A model generated the notes under the pieces. That model was not told the DNA's origin. It worked only from the letters and a program-made list of their open reading frames with translations, and ran no database searches. Both the position numbers and the translations under genes were made by a program. 64,000 bases of DNA from Microbacterium foliorum (lineage in GTDB: Bacteria; Actinomycetota; Actinomycetes; Actinomycetales; Microbacteriaceae). The stretch is taken from contig NZ_CP031425.1 of the NCBI RefSeq assembly GCF_003367705.1, positions 3,504,139 through 3,568,138 of the forward strand, given 5' to 3'. Below, piece after piece: positions 55,001 to 63,684 of this stretch. Numbering within the stretch: position 1 is the stretch's first letter; each line of letters starts with the position of its first letter.

Positions 55001-56449
55001 CTACGTGGCCTTTCGGGTGCCCCGGCGCTCCACCTTCAACTCGTCCGTCATCTCCTCGAGCTCCTTGCCCTTGGTCTCCGGCACCTTGAAGTAGACGAAG
55101 AAGAACGACAGCAGAGCGAAGAACGCATAGAAGCCGTAGGCGAACGTGAGGCCGATGTCGGCGAAGATCGGGAACGTCGTCGAGATGAAGAAGTTCGCCG
55201 CCCACTGCGCCGCCGCGGCGACCGCGAGGGCCCCCGCGCGGATCGAGTTCGGGAAGATCTCTCCCAGAAGCACCCAGACCAGCGGGCCCCAGGTGGCTCC
55301 GAAGAACACCACGAACCCGTTGGCGCAGATCAGGGCCACCGTGGCCCAGGGGTCGGGCAGCGTCGCCGTGCCCTCGGCATCCAGCGTGCCGAACGAGAAC
55401 GCGAGTGCCATCAGACCCAGCGTCACGGTCATTCCGACGGAGCCGACGAGCAGCATGATGCGGCGGCCCACCTTGTCGACGAGCAGGATCGCCACGATCG
55501 TCACCACGATGTTCGTCACCGACGTGATGACGGAGGTCAGCAGCGCGCTCGACTCGTCGAATCCGACGGACTGCCACAGCGTGGTCGAGTAGTAGAAGAT
55601 GACGTTGATGCCGACGAACTGCTGGAAGACCGAGAGAAGGATGCCGACCCACACGATCGGCTTCAGGCCCAGGCGGCTGCCGCGCAGATCGCTCAGGGAC
55701 TCCTTGCGCTCCGTGTCGATCGTGCTGGTGATCTCCTTGATCTTCGCCTCGACGTCGACGGCGCCGGTCACCGTATGCAGGACCTCCCCCGCCCGTTTCA
55801 GGTCGCCCTTGCGCACGAGGTACCTCGGCGACTCGGGAAGCCTCAGGGACATGAGCCCGTAGACGAGCGCGGGGATCGCCGCGACCATGAACATCCATCG
55901 CCAGGCGGTGAGCCCCCACAGCGGCTGGTCCGCCGCGCCGGCGAGGTTCGCGAGCAGGGCATCCGACAGCAGGGCCGCGAAGATGCCCGTGACGATGGCG
56001 AGCTGTTGGAGTGATCCCAGCCGGCCACGGATGGCCGCGGGAGAGACCTCGGCGATGTAGGCCGGCGCGATGACCGATGCCGCTCCGACGCCGAGTCCGC
56101 CGATCACCCGCCAGATGATGAGGTCGACCACGCTGAAGGCGAGACCGGAGCCGATGGCGGAGACGAAGAACATCGCCGCCGCGACCACCATCACGGGGAT
56201 GCGTCCGCGTTTGTTCGCGATCGGCCCGGCGAACCACGCCCCGACCGCGCAGCCGATCAGCGCGGACGAGACGGCGAAGCCCTTGAGCCCGACGCCGAGG
56301 TCGAAGCCCGACGTCGTGCCCGCAAGAGCGTCGACCGCACCGTTGATCACGGCCGTGTCGAAGCCGAACAGGAAACCGCCGAGGGCGGCGGCGATGCTGA
56401 CCGCGATGACGCGGCGCCGGACGCCTTCCGGATTCAATGCAGTGGCCAT
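55001..56449 (-). CDS. MFS sugar transporter (sugar porter family)
   Basis: A 482-residue proton-coupled sugar permease with 12 membrane helices. Sugar-porter signatures are GFLFGFDTAVING in helix 1, NKRGRIP, PAYIAEVSPAAIRGRLGSLQQLAI, PESPRYL, QQFVGINVIFYYSTT, DKVGRR and the C-terminal VPETKGKELEEM. It stands alone between the small gene cluster and parB. The particular sugar cannot be told. Confidence 0.95.
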   Translation of the reverse strand: MATALNPEGVRRRVIAVSIAAALGGFLFGFDTAVINGAVDALAGTTSGFDLGVGLKGFAVSSALIGCAVGAWFAGPIANKRGRIPVMVVAAAMFFVSAIGSGLAFSVVDLIIWRVIGGLGVGAASVIAPAYIAEVSPAAIRGRLGSLQQLAIVTGIFAALLSDALLANLAGAADQPLWGLTAWRWMFMVAAIPALVYGLMSLRLPESPRYLVRKGDLKRAGEVLHTVTGAVDVEAKIKEITSTIDTERKESLSDLRGSRLGLKPIVWVGILLSVFQQFVGINVIFYYSTTLWQSVGFDESSALLTSVITSVTNIVVTIVAILLVDKVGRRIMLLVGSVGMTVTLGLMALAFSFGTLDAEGTATLPDPWATVALICANGFVVFFGATWGPLVWVLLGEIFPNSIRAGALAVAAAAQWAANFFISTTFPIFADIGLTFAYGFYAFFALLSFFFVYFKVPETKGKELEEMTDELKVERRGTRKAT

Positions 56450-56511
56450 GGCATCCCTCTCATCATCGCGATGTCGGGAGTCTACGTCCCGTCAGCTCCT
56501 GCAGGGGCGTG

Positions 56512-57474
56512 TCACGCCGAACCGTAGCCCGATTCGCCGAGCTCGGTGAGAATGCGGTTCAGGTCCTGAATCGATGCGAAATCGATGATGACCTGCCCCT
56601 TTCGCGCACCCAACGAGACCTTGACCCGCGTGTTGAGACGATCGCCCAGGTTGCCCGCGACCTCGTCGAGGTACGCGCGGCGAGCACCGGGCGTCGGCTT
56701 GGCGGTGCGCGTCGTCGTGGCCGGCTCCGTCTTGGCGGCGACTTCGGTGGCGCGGACCGAGAGGTCCTCGTTCACGACCTTGTCGGCGAGGCGCTGCATG
56801 GCTTCCGGCGTATCGAGGCTGAGGATCGCACGGGCATGGCCCGCCGTCAGCACGCCGGCTGCAACGCGCTGCTGCACGGGAACCGGCAGCTTGAGCAGGC
56901 GGATCGTGTTGCTGATCTGCGGGCGGGAACGGCCGATGCGTGTGGCCAGCTCCTCTTGAGTGATGCCGAAGTCCTCCAGCAGCTGCTGGTAGGCGGAGGC
57001 TTCTTCCAACGGGTTCAGCTCAGACCTGTGCAGGTTCTCGAGAAGAGCGTCACGCAGCAGATCCTCGTCCGCCGTCTCGCGGACGACGGCGGGGATCGCG
57101 TCCAATCCCGCTTCGCGCGCGGCGCGCGTGCGCCGCTCCCCCATGATCAGCTCGTACTCGCCATCCGCGTTCTTGCGAACGACCACCGGCTGCAGCACAC
57201 CGAACTCGCGCACGCTGTGCACGAGCTCCGCGAGATCGTTGGGGTCGAAGTGCGTGCGGGGCTGCCGCGGGTTCGGCACGATCTTCTGAGGGTCGATCTG
57301 GATGAGGTGGATGCCGGGCACCGCCTCGAGGTCCGCGGCGGGCTCGACCGGTGCGGTCGTCTGGTTCGGGCGCAGACTCGCTCCGGGGAAGAAGACGTCC
57401 ACGGGGCGTTCCGACTGATCAGCCGTCGGAATGAGGGCGCCGATGCCCCGACCCAGTCCAGTGCGCTTCGCCAT
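56512..57474 (-). CDS. parB: Chromosome partitioning protein ParB
   Basis: CTP-dependent clamp that loads at parS and spreads to form the segregation complex. The 320 residues include LGRGIGALIP at the N-terminus, the CTP/ParB domain with NPRQPRTHFD and GERRTRAAREAG, the HTH region ITQEELATRIGRSRPQISN, and a C-terminal dimerisation helix bundle. ATG 57474 overlaps the parA stop as TGATG and fits AAGGAG spacing. Seven parS sites lie within 4 kb upstream. Confidence 0.97.
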   Translation of the reverse strand: MAKRTGLGRGIGALIPTADQSERPVDVFFPGASLRPNQTTAPVEPAADLEAVPGIHLIQIDPQKIVPNPRQPRTHFDPNDLAELVHSVREFGVLQPVVVRKNADGEYELIMGERRTRAAREAGLDAIPAVVRETADEDLLRDALLENLHRSELNPLEEASAYQQLLEDFGITQEELATRIGRSRPQISNTIRLLKLPVPVQQRVAAGVLTAGHARAILSLDTPEAMQRLADKVVNEDLSVRATEVAAKTEPATTTRTAKPTPGARRAYLDEVAGNLGDRLNTRVKVSLGARKGQVIIDFASIQDLNRILTELGESGYGSA

Positions 57475-58400
57475 CATTTCTCCTTGCTCTGCGTCGCTGT
57501 GCGCGACGCGATCTCGACGGCGGCCTCGCGGTAGGCGACGGCGCCGGCGGATTGCCCGTCGTAGGCGATCACGGTCTGTCCGAAGCTCGGTGCCTCCGAC
57601 ACCCGCACGGAGCGCGGGATGACGGTGTCCAGAACCTGCTGCGGGAAGTGGGTGCGGACCTCATCGGCGACCTGCTGCGCGAGACGGGTGCGCCCGTCGA
57701 ACATCGTCAGGAGGATGGTCGAGAGGTGGAGGTCCGGGTTGAGGTGCTTCTGAATCATCTGGATGCTGCCCAGCAGTTGGCTCAGTCCCTCGAGAGCGTA
57801 GTACTCGCACTGGATGGGGATGAAGACCTCACGCGCTGCGGTGAAGGCGTTGATGGTCAGGAGTCCGAGCGACGGCGGGCAGTCGATGATGACGAAGTCC
57901 ATCGGGCTGTCGATGAGATACACATCGAGTGCCCGGCGAAGGCGGTGTTCACGGGCGACCTGAGCGACGAGCTCGATCTCGGCGCCGGCGAGGTGGATGG
58001 TACTGGGGGCGCAGAAGAGGTTCTCATCCTCTGGGCTCTGCTGCACGATGTCAGCGAGTGGGGTGTCTTCGATCAGCACGTCGTAGACACTCGGAGTCTC
58101 CGCGTTGTGCGGGACGCCGAGGGCGGTGGATGCGTTCCCCTGAGGATCCAGGTCGATGACGAGAACCTTCGCGCCGAGACCGGAGAGAGCGGCTGCGACG
58201 TTGACCGCGCTCGTCGTCTTGCCGACCCCGCCCTTCTGGTTCGAGACGGTGAGGATGCGAGTCTCTCCCCCGAAGTGGAGCTGCACACCTTCGAGAGCGC
58301 GTCGACGAGCGGACAGGTCGGCGATCTCCCGCGCGAGGGGTGTATCCATCCCGAAATCGCTCTTCGGTGATGCCTTTTCGGGCTGTTTCACGTGAAACAT
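57474..58400 (-). CDS. parA: Chromosome partitioning ATPase ParA (Soj)
   Basis: Walker-type ATPase that moves ParB-parS complexes. The 308 residues show the deviant Walker A KGGVGKTT (residues 56-63), the D in VLVIDLDPQGNAS, and FVIIDCPPSLGLLT. AAAGGAG precedes ATG 58400. The first codons, MFHVKQ, are written by a parS site, so the start of the gene is also a centromere. The N-terminal extension of about 45 residues before the first strand is longer than minimal ParA. It is cotranscribed with parB. Confidence 0.97.
   Translation of the reverse strand: MFHVKQPEKASPKSDFGMDTPLAREIADLSARRRALEGVQLHFGGETRILTVSNQKGGVGKTTSAVNVAAALSGLGAKVLVIDLDPQGNASTALGVPHNAETPSVYDVLIEDTPLADIVQQSPEDENLFCAPSTIHLAGAEIELVAQVAREHRLRRALDVYLIDSPMDFVIIDCPPSLGLLTINAFTAAREVFIPIQCEYYALEGLSQLLGSIQMIQKHLNPDLHLSTILLTMFDGRTRLAQQVADEVRTHFPQQVLDTVIPRSVRVSEAPSFGQTVIAYDGQSAGAVAYREAAVEIASRTATQSKEK
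58384..58399. promoter_or_regulatory. parS site 1, inside the parA start
   Basis: TGTTTCACGTGAAACA, a perfect 16-bp palindrome, forms codons 1-6 of parA and abuts its ribosome-binding site. Confidence 0.93.
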
Positions 58401-58796
58401 CCACTCCTTTCGGGGCCGCCTTCCACTCTAATCGCTGCGGCCGACAGTGATTGTGAGCGCCCTGGTGCATCGTGACATTCTCGGCCCGCGTCGGGAGAAG
58501 GCGCCTACATCATGTCGGTTTCGACGAAGCAGGAAAACCTCCCCTGATCGGGGATTGAGACACCGAGGGTGAACCTGTGAAATCGGTGGGGCAGCGAGCC
58601 GTTGTCCGAGACAATCGGTTCGCAGCGCACCCCGCTGACTGTTCTCCCGGCATGTCGGATGTCTCTCTCGGTCTCATCGGACGAAGAACTGAGTGCATGC
58701 GCGGAGGCGGTGTGGTCGGCTACGGCGGCGCCTCTGCGTTGTCCTGCCGGCGCGACGAATCGACTGGACCCACTCGACCAGTTTCACGTGAAACAC
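58401..58796. other. Intergenic region with parS site 2
   Basis: About 400 bases without a supported gene between parA and the P-loop kinase gene. It holds parS at 58780-58795 and the parA promoter, which I could not localise. Confidence 0.65.
58780..58795. promoter_or_regulatory. parS site 2
   Basis: AGTTTCACGTGAAACA, palindromic over its central 14 bp, immediately after the stop codon of the P-loop kinase gene. Confidence 0.88.
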
Positions 58797-59240
58797 CTAC
58801 TCGAGAAGGAGCTTTTCGACGCGATCCGCGAGGCGCTCGACGGGGTCCGTCCCATCGAGTTCCATTGTGGCGCGCGTGCGGAGCAGAGGCTCGATCATGC
58901 GGAGATTGAGCCGGATGTCTCGGCGATCACTCTCAGTGCGGCCGTAGGGGTTGTTCGTCCGATGTGCGACACGTGCAAGGATCACCTCCTCGGGTGCAGA
59001 CAGCAGCACCCGGTGATCGAGTCGATCGTAGAACCTCCCCTGGTTCTCCACCGTTCCCGCGACGACGACAGATGCGACAGAGTCCAACAGCTCAGAGACT
59101 CGGGGCTCATCCCACAACCCATCTGCGGTCTTCCACGGTCCATAGTCCGTGTCGATCACCCGATGGCCGCGATCCCCCAGCGCAGAGAGCAGCGTCGACT
59201 TGCCTACTCCCGACATCCCTGTGATCAGTATCCGCGGCAC
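58797..59240 (-). CDS. P-loop kinase-like protein of unknown substrate
   Basis: A protein of about 147 residues of the small-kinase P-loop fold. Walker A is GMSGVGKST near the N-terminus; GHRVIDTDYGPW follows, then VVAGTVENQGRFYDRLDHRVLLSAP and ARVAHRTNNPYGR. These resemble shikimate or adenylylsulfate-type kinases but no lid motif gives the substrate. The start is uncertain: GTG 59240 (just before the first strand) or GTG 59246. Its position between parA and rsmG is not part of the usual conserved order. Confidence 0.8.
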   Translation of the reverse strand: MPRILITGMSGVGKSTLLSALGDRGHRVIDTDYGPWKTADGLWDEPRVSELLDSVASVVVAGTVENQGRFYDRLDHRVLLSAPEEVILARVAHRTNNPYGRTESDRRDIRLNLRMIEPLLRTRATMELDGTDPVERLADRVEKLLLE

Positions 59241-59416
59241 ACCCACAGGCAATCTCGGCCGTACGGCGACGATGTGCAGCAAGTGCGACGCGCTGTCGGT
59301 GTTCCCGACATGGTGCGGTGATGCCGGCGCCGCGATCACAGCGCATTTCGGTGGGCCTCGGCCTCAGCGCACGCCCTCGATGTCATGACGCGCCGAACTA
59401 TCGACCTCGACCCGGA

Positions 59417-59432
59417 TGTTTCACGTGGAACA
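59417..59432. promoter_or_regulatory. parS site 3
   Basis: TGTTTCACGTGGAACA, a 16-bp site with one asymmetric pair relative to the perfect palindrome. Confidence 0.9.
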
Positions 59433-60089
59433 TTCCTGTCTGTTGCGGGAGCACGCCTGCACGATCGGATGAGAACCGATCGGTGAGCGCGATGAGAAGT
59501 CGAAACCACAGCCCTGGTCGTGTCCCTCACGCTCCGCTGACTCGGGACCGAGACCTGCCGGCGGCACCGCCCTGGCCCAAAGGCCACCACAGACCGATTG
59601 CCGTCTGACCCAGACCGGTGCCGGACCAGGGAATCACCTGCGCCACGGCGAACTCCTGGGTGTCGCTAGTCACACACATCCCCGGTCTTCTTTCCACCGC
59701 GAAGCACGTCTGAGGTCACCATGCCGGGGGCGGATGATCCTCGGAACCCTCGCGGAGTGACGGCGTGCGCTCGCGCATGCTCCATCTTCAGAGCAGGATC
59801 ACGTGCGTCGTGCGCTGCCGTCGTAGGCGCGCATACATCCCAGGATCCCAACCGCTATCTCAGCGACCCGACGGAACGCGCCCCCTCCACGTGGTGTGCA
59901 CTCGTCGGCGACACAGCGACACGACGTCGATGTCGGATTGCACCGCCGGCGAGATGCCGAGCAGAGTGCGGCGCGGTGCATCCGCCGGCCACACCGACCG
60001 GGGGATCACTGCGGACCAGGTACTTCGGATGGCTGGACAGCGTAGTCAAACTAGTTCGGCACCTTCCGAACAGCCGCATCACCACTGAA

Positions 60090-60105
60090 TGTTCCACGTG
60101 AAACA
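60090..60105. promoter_or_regulatory. parS site 4
   Basis: TGTTCCACGTGAAACA, first of three identical sites in tandem. Confidence 0.92.
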
Positions 60106-60128
60106 TCATTAACGAGCAGAGCAAGTGA

Positions 60129-60144
60129 TGTTCCACGTGAAACA
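60129..60144. promoter_or_regulatory. parS site 5
   Basis: TGTTCCACGTGAAACA, 39 bp after site 4 in the same orientation. Confidence 0.92.
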
Positions 60145-60165
60145 TGAACCTCGACTGGCAGTCGA

Positions 60166-60181
60166 TGTTCCACGTGAAACA
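60166..60181. promoter_or_regulatory. parS site 6
   Basis: TGTTCCACGTGAAACA, 37 bp after site 5 in the same orientation. Confidence 0.92.
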
Positions 60182-60628
60182 TCGTGACGTTCGGAGTCTT
60201 GACTTCCTCCCGCTGAGCAATCCCTCACCGGTACCTGTTCGTGTCGCGGGGATGCCATGGAACATCCGCGATAGCAGTCCTTCCACCGCTCCCCCGAGAC
60301 ACGCGGTAGTAGCCGGACACTTCACCGAAGCGGCCGGTACAGCACGGTGTCTCCCCGTCAGTGATCCCCACCATGACCCACTGCCTCTGCGACAGTCACG
60401 CCACCATCCATCCGCATCGTTCCTGAGACCACAAGGGGAATGAGTACCTGCCGACGGCGGAAACCGGATCAACCGATCGACGATTCCGCGCCACTCGTCC
60501 CTCTGCCCAGAGCGAGCGCCACCCTCCATCACCGGCACAGTACGCGAACGCGATGGACTGAGGGGGAGTCACCCCTGGGCGCTCACATGACGACTCGCAC
60601 GTCAGACGCGTGCATGTCACGACGCAGA

Positions 60629-61252
60629 TCACCGAACGGTGGCGCGCACCACTCTGGTGATCTCAGGCAAGACGCCTTCTCCGAGCACCTCGACGCGCAC
60701 ATTCGACAGCCGGTACTTCTTGATCTGCTTCTGCGCCGCGTCGATCTCGTTCGCAGCGTTTATGCCCTTGAGAACAGCGAGCTCGCCGCCATCGCGCACG
60801 AGTGGCGCGGTCAGAGGCAGCAGGGTTCGCAGTGCGCTGACAGCACGAGCGGTGACCACATCGAATCCGCCGGGACGATCGACCTCTTCTGCGCGGGCGC
60901 GCACCACCTCGACGTTGTCGAGAGACAGTTCTCGCACCTGCTCGTTCAACCAGGTGATCCGTCGCTCCATCGGCTCGATGAGAGTCCAGTGCACGTCGGG
61001 GCGCGCGATCGCCAGAACCAGCCCGGGTAATCCTGCACCCGAACCGATGTCCGCAACAGAACCGTGGAAGAGCGGGGCCGCGATCACGCTGTTCAGGATG
61101 TGTCGCGTCCACAGACGCGGGAGCTCAAGAGGACCGATGAGCCCTCGCTCCTCGCCCTGATCCGCCAGCGCCGCAGTGAACTGACGGGCGATGTCGATCC
61201 GGTCGCCGAACAACTCGGCCGCGACGGCCGGTTCCGGCTCGAGAACGCTCAC
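60629..61252 (-). CDS. rsmG: 16S rRNA (guanine527-N7)-methyltransferase RsmG
   Basis: Methylates G527 of 16S rRNA using SAM. The 207 residues show GLIGPLELPRLWTRHILNS, the SAM motif VADIGSGAGLPGLVLAI, EPMERRITWLNEQ and VVTARAVSALRTLLPL, all typical of RsmG/GidB. GTG 61252 gives the family length; no in-frame start exists for some distance upstream. It lies 34 nt after jag, with parS site 7 in the gap. Confidence 0.95.
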   Translation of the reverse strand: MSVLEPEPAVAAELFGDRIDIARQFTAALADQGEERGLIGPLELPRLWTRHILNSVIAAPLFHGSVADIGSGAGLPGLVLAIARPDVHWTLIEPMERRITWLNEQVRELSLDNVEVVRARAEEVDRPGGFDVVTARAVSALRTLLPLTAPLVRDGGELAVLKGINAANEIDAAQKQIKKYRLSNVRVEVLGEGVLPEITRVVRATVR

Positions 61253-61270
61253 CGAGCGAGTCCGACCCGA

Positions 61271-61286
61271 TGTTTCACGTGGAACA
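61271..61286. promoter_or_regulatory. parS site 7, between jag and rsmG
   Basis: TGTTTCACGTGGAACA directly abuts the jag stop codon (61287-61289) and lies 18 nt before the rsmG start. Confidence 0.92.
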
Positions 61287-61778
61287 TCACCGGCGACGGA
61301 GAACCGTGTGACGGTCCGCGCCCTCACCGTAAGACTCGGAAACGAGGCCCTGATCGGCAGCGATGTCGTGCACCAGCTTGCGCTCATAGCTCGACATCGC
61401 CGGAAGGGATGCCTGCGTGGCACCCTCATCCAGCTTCGCGGCGGCCGCGTTCACCAGGGTCTCGAGCTGTGCCCGGCGCGCGTCGCGCGAGCCCCCGATG
61501 TCGAGGATCAGGCGAGAGAACGAACCGGTCCGATTCTGCACAGCCAGACGGGTGAGCTCCTGCAGAGCCTGCACCGTGTCGGGTGCTGAGAGCAGAGCGA
61601 GACCGTTTCCTTCGGCTTCGACAGAGACGTAGGCACGCCCCTGGCGGACATCCAGGTTCAGATCGCCGTCGATGTCGGCGATGTCCAGCAGCTCCTCGAG
61701 GTAGTCAGCCGCGATGTCGCCCTCGTTCTCGAGCTGTGCGACCGTCGGCTCCTCGATGGCCGTGATGTTCTCCGTCAT
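61287..61778 (-). CDS. jag: Jag/KhpB-like R3H-domain RNA-binding protein
   Basis: A 163-residue cytoplasmic RNA-binding protein. A KH-like domain at about residues 25-95 (ADYLEELLDIADIDGDLNLDV; GSFSRLILDIGGSRDARR) precedes an R3H domain (SSYERKLVHDIAADQGLVSESYGEG). The long N-terminal Jag domain of firmicutes is absent, as is usual in actinobacteria. The ATG overlaps the yidC stop by ATGA. Confidence 0.93.
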   Translation of the reverse strand: MTENITAIEEPTVAQLENEGDIAADYLEELLDIADIDGDLNLDVRQGRAYVSVEAEGNGLALLSAPDTVQALQELTRLAVQNRTGSFSRLILDIGGSRDARRAQLETLVNAAAAKLDEGATQASLPAMSSYERKLVHDIAADQGLVSESYGEGADRHTVLRRR

Positions 61779-62845
61779 GCACCGCTCCCCTTCTTCTTCG
61801 AACGCTTCTTACCGACAGGCTGCTGACGCTTGGGAGCCTGAGCCTTGGCCTTCTCCACCTCGTCGAGCATGCGCTGCTGCTCGGCCTCGTACACCGACAT
61901 CGGCACGACCTTGCCCGACGAATCGATGGCCTTGCCCTTGCGCGCCAGGCGCTCTTCACGGGCCTTCGCGGCCTCGGAACCCGGAGTCGGCATCTCGCGG
62001 ATGACGAGGAACTGCTGACCCATGGTCCACAGGTTCGAGATGAACCAGTACACGACGACACCGAGCGGGAAGAAGATACCCGAGAAGATGAACCCCAGCG
62101 GCAGCACGTAGAGCATGATCTTCTGCATCTGGTACGCCTGGCCGGTCTTGGCCTCGGGCGACAGGTTCTTCGAGATGATCTGCAGCTGCGTGAAGAACTG
62201 CGAACCGATCATCAGCACGACGAGCGTGACCAGGATCACGATCGCGGTGGTGTTCCCCGCGTCCACGGCGTTGCCGAGAGTCTCGTGCAGCGAGGCGACA
62301 CCGAACAGCTTCGCGTCGTAGAACTGCTCGGTGAGCTGCGCGTTGAGGAAGCCCACTCCGCCGATACCGGCATTGTGATGCTTGGTCACATCGCTCAGCA
62401 CGCTGAACAGCGAGAAGAAGATCGGCATCTGCACCAGCAATGGCAGACAGCTCGACATCGGTGTCGTGCCGTGCTTCTTGTACAGCGCCATGGTCTCGCG
62501 GCTCATGGCTTCGCGAGAGAGCTGGTCCTTCTTGCCGCGATACTTCTCCTGGACTTTTCGCAGTTCAGGAGCAATTTCCATCATCTTCCGCTGGCTTTTG
62601 ATCTGCTTCACGAAGAGCGGGATCAGGGCAGCGCGCACGACGATGACGAGGCCGACGATCGACAGCACCCAGGTCAGACCGGAGGCGGCCGGAAGTCCGA
62701 CCGCAGTCAGCAGCCAGTGCCAGGCGACGAGAACGAGCTCGACGACCCACTTGAGCGGCCAGAGGATGGTTCCGATCAGGTCGAAGCCGCCGGAGGCAGG
62801 CGCCGGCGACGGTGTTGCGCTGGCGAACAGAAGGTCAAGACCCAC
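61775..62845 (-). CDS. yidC: Membrane protein insertase YidC
   Basis: Inserts proteins into the cytoplasmic membrane. The 356 residues carry five to six membrane segments: VVELVLVAWHWLLTAVG, TWVLSIVGLVIVVRAALIPLF with the conserved Arg, MSSCLPLLVQMPIFFSLFSVL, IVILVTLVVLMIGSQFF, and IMLYVLPLGFIFSGIFFPLGVVVYWFISNLW region. A long Lys-rich tail (KKRSKKKG) may contact ribosomes. It starts at GTG 62845, 3 nt after the yidD stop. Confidence 0.96.
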   Translation of the reverse strand: MGLDLLFASATPSPAPASGGFDLIGTILWPLKWVVELVLVAWHWLLTAVGLPAASGLTWVLSIVGLVIVVRAALIPLFVKQIKSQRKMMEIAPELRKVQEKYRGKKDQLSREAMSRETMALYKKHGTTPMSSCLPLLVQMPIFFSLFSVLSDVTKHHNAGIGGVGFLNAQLTEQFYDAKLFGVASLHETLGNAVDAGNTTAIVILVTLVVLMIGSQFFTQLQIISKNLSPEAKTGQAYQMQKIMLYVLPLGFIFSGIFFPLGVVVYWFISNLWTMGQQFLVIREMPTPGSEAAKAREERLARKGKAIDSSGKVVPMSVYEAEQQRMLDEVEKAKAQAPKRQQPVGKKRSKKKGSGA

Positions 62846-62848
62846 CGA

Positions 62849-63199
62849 TCAGTCCTTTCGGGAAGGGACGACGAAACCGCGAGCGGTCAGGTCATAGCGG
62901 AAGTGTTCATGCGGACGGACGTCATCGACGCCGCCATGACTCCAGGGGTTGCAACGGAGAATGCGCCACGCCGAGAACAGGGTTCCCCGCACGGCACCGT
63001 GCTGCTGCACCGCCCCTACAGCGTAAGCCGAACAGGACGGGTAGTACGCACACACATCTCCGTATATCGGAGAGATGACCTTGCGGTACCCGGTCAGGAA
63101 ACCCAGTACGAGATTCCTGGGGATCAGGGGGATGCCGCGCAGCACGTCGCGCGCCTGCATGCGCCCTGTGCCGATCGACGACGCCGGTAGAGCGGTCAC
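62849..63199 (-). CDS. yidD: Membrane protein insertion efficiency factor YidD
   Basis: A 116-residue membrane-associated protein that aids YidC-dependent insertion. Its signature is YRKVISPIYGDVCAYYPSCSAYAVGAVQQHG, with the three conserved Cys in the segments DVCAYYPSCS and ILRCNPW. The start GTG 63199 overlaps the rnpA stop as GTGA. Confidence 0.95.
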   Translation of the reverse strand: MTALPASSIGTGRMQARDVLRGIPLIPRNLVLGFLTGYRKVISPIYGDVCAYYPSCSAYAVGAVQQHGAVRGTLFSAWRILRCNPWSHGGVDDVRPHEHFRYDLTARGFVVPSRKD

Positions 63200-63540
63200 G
63201 GTCGCGTCTTCGCGAGTCGGTCGAGACAGCGGTTCACATCGGCACTCAGCTCGGCGAAGCTCGCGGTCGCAGACGCAGGAAGGGCACGGATGACGACATC
63301 CGTGCCCTCGGGGACCCGTGACAACGCCTCCGCACAGACGGCTTTGAGTCGCCGACGGACGGTGTTGCGCACCACTGCGGTGCCCACCTGCTTGCTGATG
63401 ATGAATCCGAACCTCGCGGCTCTGCTCTCACCCGTCGTCAGCATCGATGTGACGACGCGGGCTCCGCCACAGCGTGAACCGCGTCGAACGACCAGACGAT
63501 AGTCGCTCCCGCGGGTCACGCGATACGGGCGGGCGAGCAC
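63196..63540 (-). CDS. rnpA: Ribonuclease P protein component
   Basis: Protein subunit that helps the RNase P RNA cut tRNA precursors. The 114 residues include FGFIISKQVGTAVVRNTVRRRLKAV, the conserved RNR-type motif. It starts at GTG 63540, 6 nt after the rpmH stop, in the classic rpmH-rnpA pair. Confidence 0.96.
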   Translation of the reverse strand: MLARPYRVTRGSDYRLVVRRGSRCGGARVVTSMLTTGESRAARFGFIISKQVGTAVVRNTVRRRLKAVCAEALSRVPEGTDVVIRALPASATASFAELSADVNRCLDRLAKTRP

Positions 63541-63546
63541 AGCGTT

Positions 63547-63684
63547 CTACGCGGAGAGCTCGGTGCGGCCCTTCGCGCGGCGTGCCGACAGGATGGCGCG
63601 GCCGGCGCGGGTGCGCATGCGAAGACGGAAGCCGTGCTTCTTGGCGCGACGACGGTTGTTGGGCTGGAAGGTGCGCTTGCTCAT
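63547..63684 (-). CDS. rpmH: 50S ribosomal protein L34
   Basis: A 45-residue basic ribosomal protein with the invariant [20 protein letters not shown] beginning, [11 protein letters not shown] in the middle and GRTELSA at the end. It is first in the rpmH-rnpA-yidD-yidC-jag-rsmG transcript and lies next to the origin. Confidence 0.98.
   Translation of the reverse strand: MSKRTFQPNNRRRAKKHGFRLRMRTRAGRAILSARRAKGRTELSA

Larger units (their letters stand above)
59241..60628. other. Gene-free parS region between the P-loop kinase and rsmG
   Basis: Nearly 1.4 kb without a supported gene. It contains four parS sites (59417, 60090, 60129, 60166), three of them within 92 bp. Reading frames here are short or lack coding character. 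The region probably serves as the centromere core. Confidence 0.7.

Noticed and set aside
59855..60538. Minus-strand 227-codon frame across the parS cluster
   Set aside because: Its residues FHVEH repeats are simply translated parS sites, and the rest is rich in Cys, Trp and Arg without a family match. A non-coding centromere explains it better.
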